DNA of 64,000 nucleotides, taken from the NCBI RefSeq assembly GCF_001039355.2, contig NW_019775475.1:62001-126000 (forward strand). The letters are read 5' to 3'. Positions 14,292-26,300 of this stretch are shown one piece after another. Position 1 is the stretch's first letter. Every line of letters begins with the position of its first letter. A program made the translations under genes and the position numbers. The notes below the pieces were generated by a model that was not told where the DNA came from, made no database searches, and saw only the letters and a program-made list of their open reading frames with translations. This DNA is from Lingula anatina (taxonomy: Eukaryota; Brachiopoda; Lingulata; Lingulida; Lingulidae).

Positions 14292-15734
14292 TGAAAGACA
14301 GTGGACTTGTACCATCAAACTTATCAAAAAATTTATTTTTTAGTTAAACCTTTCTCCACATTTCTGTAAAACCCAAAACAAAAATTATAATCAAAAAAAA
14401 AAAAAAAAAAAAAAAAAACTGGGCTTTTTAAAGTACTTTTTACTTTCAGTTCTTGTAAAGAATTATTGGTATTATTTTTCAGGCCATCCTGACTCAACTG
14501 CGGACTATCTTCGACTTGATCATCCAGTTTCAAGAAATTCAGGACAGACTTTACCAGGCAGCTGATGATGAGCTAACAGCTAGACACAGGGCAGAGGAGA
14601 GAGCTCATGCCAGATCAGAGAAGGTGTGTGTGTGTGTGTGTGCATGTGTGTGTGCGCACGTGCATGTGTGCATGCTTTCGTGTGTTTGTAGAGAGAAGGA
14701 GGGAGAAAAAGAGATAAAAGGAAAGAGAGAGAAAAAGGGGATGCCCTTTTGATTATGAACCCACTTAAGAAATATCAGAATTGTAAGGTATGATTGCCAA
14801 ATTTGTCTGGCAATTTTGATGGGCAATAATTTGCTAAAGATGACAAACAGGTTTATTTGTTATGCAGAAAAGTTGATGATGATTGCTATAAAAAAAGGCA
14901 GTTACATGTATCTAGGCTCACACTTAATGATAAAGAGAATAGAATTTTGTCCAATTGCCATAAGCATTTTACTGAAGAAAATGGAAAGCATTTCATATTT
15001 GTTAGTATATTTAGCATGGTTTCTAATATCATTTACTCTTCCTGTTCGTAAATGACATTAATGATTCAGTTTTAAATAGAATTGAGTCTTAAAGGTCATT
15101 TACAAATCTCAACTTCTTTTTATGGCGGTAACAAATTTCATGCTGGAGGAGCCAACATTTCATTCCAGTATTGACACTGTAACTGTAATTACAGGGAGAG
15201 TGGGGATTGACAGACAGCGATGAACAGACAGAAGAAAGGAGAAAAGCAGAGTTTCTGAGAAATATCCCCAGTATGAGAGCCCAGGTCAGGGTGCTGGCAC
15301 AGTCCTACCAGGTGAGTGCTGGGGAAAACTCATTTTTAAGTCCTCTTCTAGCCCTTTAGGATATGTAATGTATTGTAAATGTATTGTAAATGAAGCAAAG
15401 AACAGAGCAAGATGGAAGGTCATTTCACGTCAACCTTGGAAGAGATGCCAGGCATGGATGGATAGAGCCCTGTAGGACACCTTTAGGTCACCCTGGTTAA
15501 GAATTTGTTCTCCTGCTCATTGGTGATGAATATCAAGAAATGGCCAACATAAGCATCTAAGTTAGCGATGGTCCTAGCAGGGCAGGGGCTTACTGCCAAA
15601 TATAGATCTCTGTTTGCTCATATATTGTAAATATGTTCCTTAGTTTATCCTTAGTATACGTATTTGTTTTTGCCTTTGCCTTTGTGCTAGACAGTGTTTT
15701 TTTTTTCTATGCTTCCACCTTTATGATTATTACT

Positions 15735-15777
<43 letters not shown>

Positions 15778-15952
15778 TTTTATCCCAATTTTTCAGGACA
15801 TGGTTCAGAAGTTCCTGCTAATGCTTGCTGGTCATGCAGATGTTAGTCTTCGCTTCCTGAGCTTCCGCTTAGACTTCAATGAGTACTACAAAGCAAAAGA
15901 GCCCAAACTGCGGAGTCCCTTAACCTACCAAAGGAGCAAAAGACGAACATGA
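2042..15952 (+). CDS. TUBGCP3: Gamma-tubulin complex component 3 (GCP3), complete, 26 coding exons
   Basis: GCP3 is a core subunit of the gamma-tubulin ring complex, which nucleates microtubules at centrosomes and in the cytoplasm. Exons: 2042-2114, 2589-2634, 3055-3116, 3694-3833, 4368-4484, 4890-4981, 5235-5326, 7273-7356, 7728-7846, 8094-8219, 8521-8589, 8996-9125, 9483-9577, 9943-10014, 10463-10573, 10989-11091, 11442-11569, 11951-12015, 12366-12501, 12755-12823, 13079-13214, 13695-13783, 14107-14238, 14483-14623, 15195-15311, 15797-15952. All have GT-AG borders and compatible phases, giving 899 residues (vertebrate GCP3 is about 900). The N-terminal region (about 1-110) has the conserved [14 protein letters not shown] stretch. 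A Ser/Gly/Thr-rich linker follows to about 235. GRIP1 starts near 240 ([16 protein letters not shown]). GRIP2 starts near 554 ([19 protein letters not shown]) and includes [16 protein letters not shown] and the C-terminal [15 protein letters not shown]. Start: the first of two adjacent ATGs. The least certain joins are exons 4-5 and 5-6 in the poorly conserved linker. Assignment is by recognition of the family. Confidence 0.97.
5436..6680 (+). repeat. Direct repeat pair in TUBGCP3 intron 7
   Basis: A block at 5436-5690 (CAGATGTGTCTGTACATATT, then CGTCGCCGTCGCCG, and GCAGGTCAAGTTCGAAAATC) recurs at 6337-6585. A short third fragment lies near 6640-6675 (GGAGGTCAAGTTCGAAAATC). The copies differ by scattered changes and a deletion in the GC-rich part. 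They look like copies of a short interspersed element. The AAGTTCGAAAAT core loosely resembles a tRNA B box, but I do not rely on that. Confidence 0.8.
8006..8035 (+). repeat. Intronic copy of the 5' end of TUBGCP3 exon 10
   Basis: About 30 bases (GCTGGTATAGCCAGGGCAG, then a diverged AGACAAAAGG part) repeat the first bases of exon 10, which starts at 8094, so the copy lies 88 bases upstream in intron 9. It would read AGIARA-RQK in the same frame as the exon. It has no AG acceptor directly before it and no donor, so it should be silent. Confidence 0.85.
9873..9936. repeat. (ATT)n microsatellite before exon 14 acceptor
   Basis: About 20 ATT units with small interruptions, ending a few bases before TCTGCAG, the acceptor of TUBGCP3 exon 14. 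It occupies the branch-site/polypyrimidine region. Confidence 0.95.
11200..11252. repeat. (ATT)n microsatellite in TUBGCP3 intron 16
   Basis: About 17 ATT units in mid-intron. Confidence 0.95.
13036..13072. repeat. (TTTA)n directly before exon 21 acceptor
   Basis: Nine TTTA units run to CCCTAG, the acceptor of exon 21. The tetranucleotide stands in for the polypyrimidine tract. Similar (TTTA)n tracts lie at about 14254-14292 after the exon 23 donor and at 15734-15782 before the exon 26 acceptor. Confidence 0.95.
13215..13625 (+). repeat. 22-bp minisatellite starting at the exon 21 splice donor
   Basis: About 18-20 tandem units of 22 bp, of the form GTCAGTATCC-A-T-T-x-TGTAC-x-TG. The first unit starts on the first base of intron 21, so the real donor G|GTCAGT is repeated in nearly every unit. 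The first 12 units are regular; later ones drift and change length. Because 22 is not a multiple of 3 and the unit has no stop in any register, all three forward frames stay open for 160-180 codons. Those reading frames are by-products. Confidence 0.95.
13826..14080 (+). repeat. Two decayed copies of the 5' end of TUBGCP3 exon 23
   Basis: Intron 22 has two extra copies of the start of exon 23 (real exon at 14107). Copy 1 is near 13827-13860 and copy 2 near 14039-14075. Copy 2 keeps a CTAG acceptor before it and a GTATTG after GATGAG. In the exon frame the exon reads [10 protein letters not shown]; the copies read the same residues but with stop codons (TAG in place of Trp in copy 1, TAA in place of Glu in copy 2). 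Confidence 0.85.
14624..14660. repeat. (GT)n at the exon 24 donor
   Basis: The exon 24 donor AAG|GTGTGT is the first unit of an imperfect (GT)n tract, so several overlapping GT dinucleotides follow the exon end. Confidence 0.9.
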
Positions 15953-18135
15953 TTTTGTTTTGCTTGATCATAACTATTCACATTTTGAAGTTCTGCACAT
16001 GGAGTCAATGAGAAATAATGGAGATTCCTGTTCAGTGTGAAAAGAGCAAGAGGAAAGCATGATGTATTATGAGCTGTCCCTTGAATACTTTTAAAAATGT
16101 AAACAAAAGCAGCACAATATGCCCGTTTGATTAATCGCCAGATCTGATTGGAGGAAACGGGGGACACGTTTTCAGTCCCAATTTTCAGAACCAGTAACTT
16201 TTACTGAACAGGTGGCGTTGAAACACAATAACATAGACTTATGTTTTCAGTTAATTTATAAATTTGTTATAGGTTTGCATGCAATTTTTGTCATAATGTC
16301 ATATTTTAGCGGATGATTCTTAATGTATGAGCTGAGGCCTTGAATCAGAAGTTATTTGCATTAATATTCACTTTGCCAAACAATAAACAAATTCAGACTA
16401 ATAATGTTTACATTTTCTGAAGCCCCATATATTCAAAAGGGGCCCTCAAATGTGTTATCCGGGGTGGCATGGGTTCATGGTATTGACGGTTTTCTTCAAG
16501 TATCAGCAATTTATAGTCTATTACGGTGTAGGTTCCATTAGTTGAAATGGGGAGTCGGTCTTCCGGTGTAACAGTAATGGTAGTCCGCTAGGGACAGAAG
16601 TCCGTTCCCCATTACTTTGTACAGGTGACATTTGTCCCATATACTAACCCCGATACACAACAAACCTCAACCTGTACTGATCATATGGGAGTCCGAACTG
16701 CCATTCCTAGAACTACCGTTCCTGTCACACCGGCATTCGTCCATAAACCCCCAGTCGCAGTAGGTCTATCAGACAAACGGCGGTTGTTAAAATCCGTGAA
16801 GAATAAAGATATCGATCACCCTTAAAGTCGATGTTTATCTATGGAAATACTTCGTGTAGGAAGGAATGACTTTTAGTGCTTTTTATGTTCCATTCGACGA
16901 ATAGAACACCTTTGAAAGCATAGCAAACACGTACTTTAATGATTTTTAACACGGGGTTGATGATATGGGTTTCTGTCCAAGCATCCATCAGAGATTGTAG
17001 GAAAAAGTGATATTTGGTACTGTATTTCACAATGCCAAAGCTAATTCATTTTTAAAACCTTAATGTGTAATTGAAGCACTGAGACTGCTCTTTATTTTCA
17101 AGCATTTTCCTTTTGCTCTTTATTTATTTATTTATATATTGCAACGTATTACAGACAGCTGCACGATCTTCCCAAAAGATACAGTAGAATCTTATAATAT
17201 GCTATTTTGAAAAATAATTAAAAGCATGTTCGTTATGCATTGATTGTTATAATAAATGCCCCCTTCACACCCTGAAGTTGACATTGGTTTTATTTTCCTG
17301 ATAAACGACAAGGTGTGTGACGTCATGAAAAGTCTCTTTTTTTTTTACTCACCACTGTGGCGCTGTGAGCGATCAATAACATGCAATTATGGCTTGGACT
17401 GAGGTCGATATCACTTTCTGAGGTCTTCAAAACAACACTGCCTGAGAGCAAAAATCTTTATTTGTTTTTAATGAATAGTTTAACTCGATACCTTAATGTC
17501 AATATCCTGACTAATTGATAACGTCATCAGCACTGATTTGTTTCCTATCGATTGCAAGGTCAAACACTGTCATCGCCTCCTGTCCTGTTCGGTGTTTAAT
17601 GCACTAGTCAATTTTATGTTTTATCATACCACCCATTCACGGATATCAGATCACAATCCCTGCTAATTATATAATAATGAACATTAATGAAACCCTGATA
17701 TCGTAGAAAAACTGATTGACGTGTAACAATCCATGTCAATATCTCTGTTTACGTTGTTGCACAATGCAGCCAACGTCAATTAAAATGTAGCATATCCACA
17801 CATTTCTTGACCATGTCATCGCGGTGTTCAAGTCAGTCAATAATTCGCAGCAAAATCTTGATTAAGTGATAACGACAAACAGTTTGGACTACCAAGCTTT
17901 TATTCTGGAATTTCACCACACAGGATGACGGTGTTGTAAATCTGCTATGTTTTAAAAGCTTTCCAAGAATTATGAGCAGAGTGAATTGTGGTTTTGGACG
18001 CTTGTAGATGTTTGAGCTCTTTTGAGAACTTTGGAGTGTTTTTTCGACACTTTTTGCATTAGAACTTAACTATATTTTAAAGACTTATTAGAAAAGTGCC
18101 ACACGTTTCACCAACGTAAACTACTCCATCTAACC
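15953..18135. other. TUBGCP3 3' UTR and intergenic region
   Basis: No second coding region is supported. The first 430 bases are probably the TUBGCP3 3' UTR. A short (TTTA)n run lies near 17119. The last 200-300 bases should contain the promoter and 5' UTR of the pentraxin gene; no clear core element was found. Confidence 0.5.
16382..16387 (+). terminator. Candidate polyadenylation signal of TUBGCP3
   Basis: AATAAA about 430 bases after the TUBGCP3 stop codon. It is the first canonical hexamer I noticed downstream. No transcript evidence is available. Confidence 0.4.
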
Positions 18136-19251
18136 ATGCGACTGCATTTTCATATCGTGCAACTTCTCACTATCCTGACCGCCTGCAAGGAATTGCCGTC
18201 TTCATCGGACTGCTCAACGTCGACGACAGGAGGCTCGTCGTACCAAATTGCCTTTTCCGCAGGTGAAAATGAGTCTGTTCTTGACCTAAATGACCTGACG
18301 ACAGAAGAGAAGTTTGACCTTATACCTTGCCTGGCAAGTTGTAGTCGGGATACCAGGTGTCACTTTGCCACTTTTGATACCCGTAATAAGACGTGCCAAA
18401 CCATGTGCTCGTTTAATTCTTCACGGACGCCATCAACGGACCAGCACCTACAGGTCTGGCAGAAGGTACTTTTCATTTCCTTCTTTTTGTAAGCCTAGCT
18501 CGTGGCATGTCATTTACCATTCAAATATGAAAGAGCGTTTATTATTGTTTCATATTTAAAGGATTAAGCTTTAAGGAAAACCCCCAAAAAATGAGGATTT
18601 GGGCTTTTAAAAGTTTTTAAAACTTAAAACTGCCCATGTTATTACAAGGGGTCGGGTTGGATCTTTTGTGGAACATCCATAACTCCCCGCACTCGACTAG
18701 CATCATATGACATGCATAGACCCTATGTCATGTTTGAAACATTTTATTTATTTAGTGTTAAAAGAAAAATCCAAATACAAAGATTACACGTAGTGCCGAG
18801 AGATTTTGAAGAGTTCCTATAATACCTTTACCACCATTGTATAAGGGGGGGGCAACTTTGATGTCATTAGAATGAGCTTGTGGTCATTTATCGTGAAAAA
18901 CTTAAAAACACCACATAAAGCAAATGAATGCATTTTATAAAACGTAAAAGGGGGAAATAAGAATATGAATTGGATTTTAAGGACATACAAATACAAAGGC
19001 TTTTCCAGGCAAGAAATAAAACATTTCGCCTGGCTGAACCAAGCTCCTTTGCTGAAGGACCCAACATTTTTAAAAAAATGTTTTGGAACACGCGCTTGCA
19101 TGATGCTGAAGTTGGCAAAATTTGTATATAATTTAAAATGTATTTAATTGTTTGTTACATCTATTTCCAGAAAACATGCGATCCGTGTTCCTCGACAGGA
19201 CGTAAGTACAGTATGTGCATCTGTGTGTGTCTGTGGATGCATCTGTTTGTG

Positions 19252-19286
<35 letters not shown>

Positions 19287-21392
19287 CTCTTTGGTAAACA
19301 AAAGAAGTCATTTAGCACCAACAAAGCGATACCTAGCATTAACATTCATCCGCTCTGGTAGTGCTTGTTAAGTTGTTATTGATAATTTGATAATGCTGAC
19401 CAAGAATAAGCAAAGGTGATTTTGCCCACTTTCTTAAAAATTAATTTCGTAAAACAGACATTGGCACATATGGGCTTTATCTTATAAAAAAAAATTATTA
19501 TACGATTTAGTTTTTACGTACGCCTTTTCTGAAATTTTCATTCTAATATGCATATATGCTAGCATTTACATGTAAGCCAATGTCGCCCCGATGTCGCTTT
19601 ACTATTTAGCGGTACCTTCAGGACTGTAGCGTCAGCTTACAGGTGCTCTCTAAGGGATTTACCCTCCAAAATGAAACTTCCTGGGGTAAAGAGTAGCTTT
19701 TTTCTACTCAAGAATTATTGCTTGGCCCGTCCCTTCACTTGGATTTGATGTCATTATTCCTTTTTTATTTAATACTGTAGTTTTAAATGACTGGCCAGTC
19801 AAATAGAACGACATCTGCCATCATGTGCATTGCCTCCTTTGCACACAAATGGCCGGGTACTAGTATTTTGTTTACCGGTCCTGTGCTGTTGCGACCTAGC
19901 AATGGTTCTCCCGACGAGGCTGAAAAGAATTTTAGATAACGGCAATAGGTTCGCTTTAGGCGAACTTTTTAATTGGATTTTGTCTTGAAAACCTGAATTG
20001 GGAAGCTTCGAAAGCCATCAATATGACTGTGGGGGATACTCGAACGCATGGAGAGTAGGCTACCTTCAAATACAAGCCCACTGACTCATCATAATTTTAC
20101 TTATTTATAGGAACAAGATTACAGTTCATCCCACCGCAGTCCACCAGCCAAGCGGTAGAAGTGGGAACAGAAGTACCCAATATGACCGAATTTACAATAT
20201 GCCTGCGACTCCAGTTAGCATTTTGTCTCAGTGCGCCATCTTGCTCGTGGTTTTCATATGCCACAGCCTCCATTGCCAACTCACTATTGCTGTACCATTT
20301 CCAGTCGCATCAGTTAAGAATAATTGTTCGTAACGATGCGACACAAATTGATCTAACAGACGTTTTTGCAAACTTGTCGGACGATAGATGGAGCCACCAT
20401 TGCTTCCGGTGGACAGCAGGAAGCGGGCACTGGGCATATTTCTTCAATGGTGAAATGGTACGAAATGGAAGTGGCTTTGCTGTTAATAGAAACATCGAAG
20501 GAGGTGAGAGGATTAGTCTTATTAAAACATTAAACCGATCGCAGATTTCTCTGAATGTGAAGTTACCCAGCTCCCACAGAACGTTTTGATAACGTTTTAC
20601 CATAGGGTTAGCCTATATATAATTGGTTAGATAGTAAGCAAACGTTAAGAGAGCGTTCTTCATACTGTCATTGTTAAGAAGAATAAATAAAGGTTGCATA
20701 ATTTCAAATTGGAGTTGATCAATTAGTCAGTTAATCAGTGACAAGAGCCCAGCGGATTTTAGAACGTTGGCTCGTGAAATGTTGTTTTTTATTTTCATAG
20801 CGTTTAAATTAAGTTTTCAAATAACGTTTCATTACATTTTAAGATCATTATTTAGGTTTTGAAATATTTTTGTGCTACATGTAACCAAGGAATTCCTTAA
20901 TGTAGCCTATATAAAAAAAACACGTGCTTATATTAAAAACACACATTGGCACACCTTTATATATTAAAATGTACAACATAATACCAGTCTATTTATTTTT
21001 TATTACAAATAAAAGCACAAGCATCACGTCTATTGCTGTTAGGCATTATCATCGATTTTCAAAGAAGAACGGATATGCTTTGGTTTCTCGTTTGCTGTGA
21101 TAATGCGATTCAATAAAAAGACTGATACATTTTATTCACAGGTGGGACTTCGATGCTTGGACAAGAGCAGGACAGTCCAGGAGGAAATTTCGTTGCTAGC
21201 CAATCTTTCATCGGTAGCATAGCCGACCTCCATGTTTGGGATTCGTACCTCGATTCTGATACGATCGCGCATGCGTCCTCAGCTTGCGGAAGTGACGACG
21301 TGCGAGGCAATGTGATTGACTGGGAGAGTGTGAAGAAGACAAATGTAGGAACAATGACGGTTGAAGAAAGTCATTTTTGTTTAATACCGTAG
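18136..21392 (+). CDS. Secreted PAN/apple-like plus pentraxin protein, four exons
   Basis: Exons 18136-18465, 19171-19201, 20111-20503 and 21142-21392 join in phase to give 334 residues. Residues 1-18 are a likely signal peptide (MRLHFHIVQLLTILTAC). Residues about 27-109 are Cys-rich with LIPCLASCSRDTRCHFATF, like a PAN/apple module. A 10-residue exon (KTCDPCSSTG) links to a pentraxin domain from about 121. That domain has FTICLRL and HHCFRW, whose cysteines match the conserved pentraxin disulfide, and LGQEQDSPGGNF followed by SQSFIGSIADLHVWD. The pentraxin signature H-x-C-x-[ST]-W-x-[ST] is altered to HHCFRWTA. Compared with C-reactive protein, the calcium ligands Glu-Gln-Asp are kept, but Asp60 aligns with Ala and Glu147 with Val. 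Pentraxins are usually oligomeric, calcium-dependent recognition proteins. The domain combination suggests an extracellular binding protein; the ligand is unknown. Confidence 0.88.
19257..19375. repeat. (GA)n plus dispersed repeat in the pentraxin gene
   Basis: A (GA)13-14 tract at 19257-19284 is followed by about 90 bases (19286-19375). Those recur inverted at 53150-53232, also beside a (CT)n tract. The shared microsatellite edge shows this is one mobile or duplicated unit found in two genes. Confidence 0.85.
20570..20665. repeat. AACGTT-rich repeat end in pentraxin intron 3
   Basis: Several AACGTT or GCGTT motifs are spaced through this stretch, starting at the end of an open frame past the exon 3 donor. 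A similar cluster lies at 56283-56355. It is probably a transposon end that uses AACGTT subrepeats. Confidence 0.45.
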
Positions 21393-23317
21393 AGTTTTGA
21401 TCCAAATGTTAACCCTTGTGTTGCTGACAGTGAACAGGAGAGCACATATTTTATTACAGCCTCAGACCCGTAGCCGGGGAGGGGGGGGGCAAAAGGGAAG
21501 GGGAGGGGGGGGGGCAAAAGATCCCCTTTCTGTAAGATTTTATCTTGGTTCACGAAAGTACACGATTTTATCTTGGTTCACGAAGGTTTCATGGTAAAAT
21601 GTTCATTTTTTTTCAGAAAAAGAACCCCCTATTGCAATTGCTGGTCACGGGCGTGAGTCTTCTGGCACAGGTATCAGACCCTGGTGGGGAGGAGGGGGGT
21701 GGGGGGGGGGGAACCTCCCCTTTGGCTGGCAAAGGGTGCAATCTGAATCAAGGTTTGATCCTTGTTACTTCTCAAGTTGGGTCGAGCTAGGATGTAAAAA
21801 AATTCAACATTTTAGAAAACAAAACTTTCGCAATTGTCGTCTACTGGCTTTTGTGCTGCTAGTTATACCTTGGTGTTAGGCCAAAGTAGATTTCCTGTGG
21901 AAATATTGTAGCCAAATGTCTAAATTTCTGTTCGAATTCAATGTATTTGATTTTTGATTAGTATTTTTTCAGTGTAGTTGATTTTTGATTAGTATTTTAA
22001 TTCACATGTCTAATGTTTAATTTAAAAAAAAAACCGTCAATGTGTTAAGTGTTGAAACAGGCTGTGCTGTCTTGGCCAAAGTAAAATTTTAATATAACAT
22101 CGACACAAAAATGAAAACGATAGGGATTTGCTGGTTAAAAACAATACTTTATTGCTGAAAATGAGACTACAACCGGTGAAACGCAAGACAATTACAACAT
22201 TTATGCGGCAATATGTAGTCGTTTTTGCCGCCAATTACCTGAAAATTCCCATCTCTTTTCTGACAAATACACTAAGAAAAAACTCATCAATGAGTGATGG
22301 AATTTCTAAAAGTTTACTTTCCGGCTTAAAGGAGAGTAATGGATAAATGGCACTGCTTATTCCGATAAGTATACGACATCATATCTTTGTTTCCCCAAAA
22401 TATTATGTTTTCGTTTGCTGTTAATTTTTGAAAGTATCTTCTTAAATTCTTAAAATTGATAACAATTTTGATCGTGATAAATTTAAATGTCCTATGACGT
22501 GGGCATAGCTCCTTTTCAGTTCCCATCGAAGATTTAATATTGGATATTACCGATCTTATCTCATAGCCAGACCTTGTTTACTGACGCACGTTTCTTAGGT
22601 CCATTTAATAGCTATACTACTCTTCATCTTGTAATGCCTGCTTTTCCACCTTACTTCGTAACTCTTTACCGTCGTGAGTGATTTTGTACAACAAAATCAA
22701 AAATAATTGTCGTCACTTGATCTCTGATCAGCTAAGTACATTAACGTCTAAATACAGTGTTTTAGTCTATGCGTGTATAAAAACGATGTAAAACTTGTAT
22801 CAAAAAGCAACATGAAGAAATGCAAGCAAACATTAACGGGCATAGTACAATATATGCGTTATCGTCATTACCTTAGCTTACCTGTTTACAAGTTTAATGT
22901 CAAAGACTTAGTTCAAAATGCCATGGCCCACCTGTCAACAAATTAAGTGTCAAAAGCCACGCTCAAAATGTCATGGCTTACCTGTGCCAAAATCCAGGTG
23001 CAAAATGTCATGACACACTTGGCAATTTGATGATTTTGTAGCACTATAACAAAAAAAAAAAAAAAAAAAAAAAAAAACAGTTCTGCCATCGTGAATACAC
23101 ACCAAGAGGGGAATGTTATAAACCGTAAAATATCAATTTTTGAGCTCGTTTTCAATTTGCTCAATGAGGTAAATACTTCTCAACTTTCAAATATATAACA
23201 TCTGGAAATCTGAAAACAATATTACCAACCACACAATATAAGTAATGTGATTTACTGTTGATTGATGATTGTCAACTGGCACAATTCAAAACATTTTCTT
23301 TACACTCCACTCAGAGC
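21393..23317. other. Intergenic region between pentraxin gene and gene C
   Basis: No gene. At 21460-21720 there are two G-rich blocks and sequence like the repeat end at 46800-46960 (shared TTTTTTCAGAAAAAGAACCC). A tandem duplication ATTTTATCTTGGTTCACGAA lies near 21535-21590. About 2.5 copies of a roughly 57-bp unit (TTACCTGT...TCAAAATGTCATGGC) lie at 22875-23020, followed by an A27 run near 23050-23077. Confidence 0.7.
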
Positions 23318-26300
23318 TCATTCCATGTCCATTACCCCCGACTCCGTTGACTCCATGAAAATCTCCCTTCTGTTCCCGCTGGAACCGCCGCCTCCAAGAA
23401 TCAGCAGTCCTTCTCTGATGTCGTCAAACATGTTTTCCAAGGTCACCTGAAGCTGAGACAACGCCGAAAGCGCCTTCAGGAACTCCTTCATATTGGCGCC
23501 AAGAGTTTGAAGTGCACGTGGTACTTTAAGAGGGCCGGCGTTGGCGTGTATCACGACTTCGCGTAGGCGACCCTCGTCTAAGATCACGTTCTGGCAAAAG
23601 GTGACCGCAAAGGGAATCTCTGCACGCAGGTCCCGGATGTGAGAGTAAATGTTTTGGACGGTGAACAGGATCTGTTTCATGCCAACGGACACCCCGCCGT
23701 ACGTCGGAGTTATCACTCCGCTGTCTATGTCGACTTTTAGCTTAACATCAACTGAAATGACATTAAATTTATAAAGCATAATTATAACGATGGACATGAA
23801 CATGATCTGTTTTGGTGTGTTTTTCACATAATATTTTGCGTATTTCGTGTTCTAGCATGCAAAAAAAACTGTAAAAGATCAGGCTTTGGGGTAACGCCAA
23901 ATGTTAGCATTGTCAAAATTGTCCTGTTGGCGATGCTCTTCTAGACTGCGAACTACGCCGTTCGTTTTCAACAACTCAGACTCTTCAACAACAGCTTTAC
24001 ACTAAGGAATGTGTTCAACTTCATAATAGCAACTGAACAAACATTTTTAAAGATCCCAAGCCGGTCTATGAAAAAAACGAGAGATAATCGATTGTATTTG
24101 AAAACCTCAGTAAATAAATAAGCACCCCTCTCTGGTCGTGTCTTTTATTCTTTTTAACTCTTTTAAAATGTCCGGAAGATCGACCCACTTACCCATGTCT
24201 TGCACTTACCCAACTGACGCTGTATCTCTCGTGTCACTCCTGGGATGCTGAATTCTGTGTTGGTGTGTTTCATCAAGGGTCGGAGGCTGTTCAGAGCGTT
24301 CGTCAGTGCTTGCCGTCTGTCAACTATATCGTTATAAACTTTCGCGGATTCCTACGTCAGAAATAAAAATAAAAAATCAGACAAACTGACAAGAATACCA
24401 TTTGAAAACAACCTAGACTCTGAAGCCAACGTTTAAATTTTTACAAATCGATACTCTGTTATGAAAATGTTACGAAAAGGATGCATTTGCTGAATATGCA
24501 ATTTCAATTATTGAAACTTAGAATTTTGTAATATTATTTCATTTCAGAGGATTGACAGATTTCATAAAATATTTTTTGTGTGTGCGGTATTAAAGACAAT
24601 GTCTTTAAAGGATACAGATAGGGCTGATAGGCAGTATTTTCAATGTACAGTCCAAAATGACTGTTTTACACAAGACTTGCTCACAGCCGAACAACCTTGG
24701 TCAAAAACAGTTCGTCCAACGCCCACAGACAAACAGGGATTTAACATTGTACATTTTGTTAATGATTCCTCCGACTGGTCTAGTGATGGCGTCACAATAT
24801 ACATAATTTACGATTTTTTTGTGGAAATGATTTGAGAATTCCAACGTGCTCCTTTGAGATATTTAAATTATAAATAAATCTAGCTCTACTGTATAGTTTT
24901 GCATTGGACAACAAGTAATAAAGTAGTACATGTTAGCAAATACCCTGAACTCCCTGTCGACATCTTGAATTTTGAGCTCCTTTAATTTCAGTTTCTGCAT
25001 GCTCTTTACTGCTGCAAAAAGAAACGTCAATTATTAGTAAAATGAATTTTACACTGATAATAAAAACTAGTCATCCTCACAGGTTTTGTGGAATTTTCCT
25101 TAGAAAAAATTCTCATTCTAACAATCAAAAAATAAGAGCAAAACGTAATATAAAACAGCTTTAAGATGTGAAAAAAACATTAAGCTAGTACTTGGAAGAT
25201 AGAAAGTACAAATGCGTCCTCCCTTTCCCATGTTTCCATTCTATACTTTCTTGACGATAGAGTAAAAAAAACCTACACTCTGTTCTAGCATAAAAAAAGA
25301 AACCTGTAAAAGAACAAGCTTTGTGGCAACGACTTATGAAAGCTGTGTCAAAATAGTTATAGATCTAGTATCGATACTCTTCTTCACTGCCATTACGCCA
25401 TTCGTTTGCAACAGGTCACACTCTTTCACGTTTTTTTTTTTTTTTTTTTTTGTTTCAGTTGTCTGTTTGCGTGTAATTGTAATTACACCCGTTTTACTTT
25501 CCAGTTCTAATAGAATGGGATATCTGGCGTTTCGGTTGTGAAAACAGGGAAACGGCTACACAGGATCACCAATTTGTTTTATCCCCTGCTTCGTAAATAA
25601 TACTCACTGCAAAAAACATTGTTCAGAAACGCTTATCTGTAAGATTACTTTGAATTTGGGACTATGAAAAACATTGGACAGTTATTACTAAAACCAAAAT
25701 TTATTAATTACACATCAGCTCGAAATTACTTGTGTGGTTCGTTTAACTTAACAATTCCTTATTTAGATATAATTTCAAGGTCATGAGGTTGCGCAGGCAG
25801 TGTCACCGAGCAAAACAATGGTGTATCTGTGTAACCTTCCAGTACCTTCTATTAGCGACGCCATATGACAACAACATTGAAGTAAGGTCATTTTTGCAAA
25901 AGATTGATAACGAAGAATGGTTTAGAAGAGTTGTAATTTTTCAGTTAAAATACTTGCTCGTAAAAGGTTAATAAGATTAAAATGAAAACTTCACCCTAAT
26001 TGTAAGATTGTTAAAACAATATACTTGCACCTTGATATAGCGAATAAAGACAAAAAAAAAACCCTAAACGTGCTATATACAGTGAAATTCAAAGCACTTT
26101 CTCGTGTCAAGCTTGACGGGCAGGGCAGCTTTAATTCACCTGTATTTTTCTGTTTGTGTTTGTTAGAACGATCCTTTGGCACGAAGTCCCAATTGACAGT
26201 AAGATTTTTTCTCAGATTGCCTTTCTGTCCGTCTCCAATGCCCGACCTGTACGTGTAGGTCACCAGAGATGTCTTCTCGTTACACTCGACATCCTAGAAA

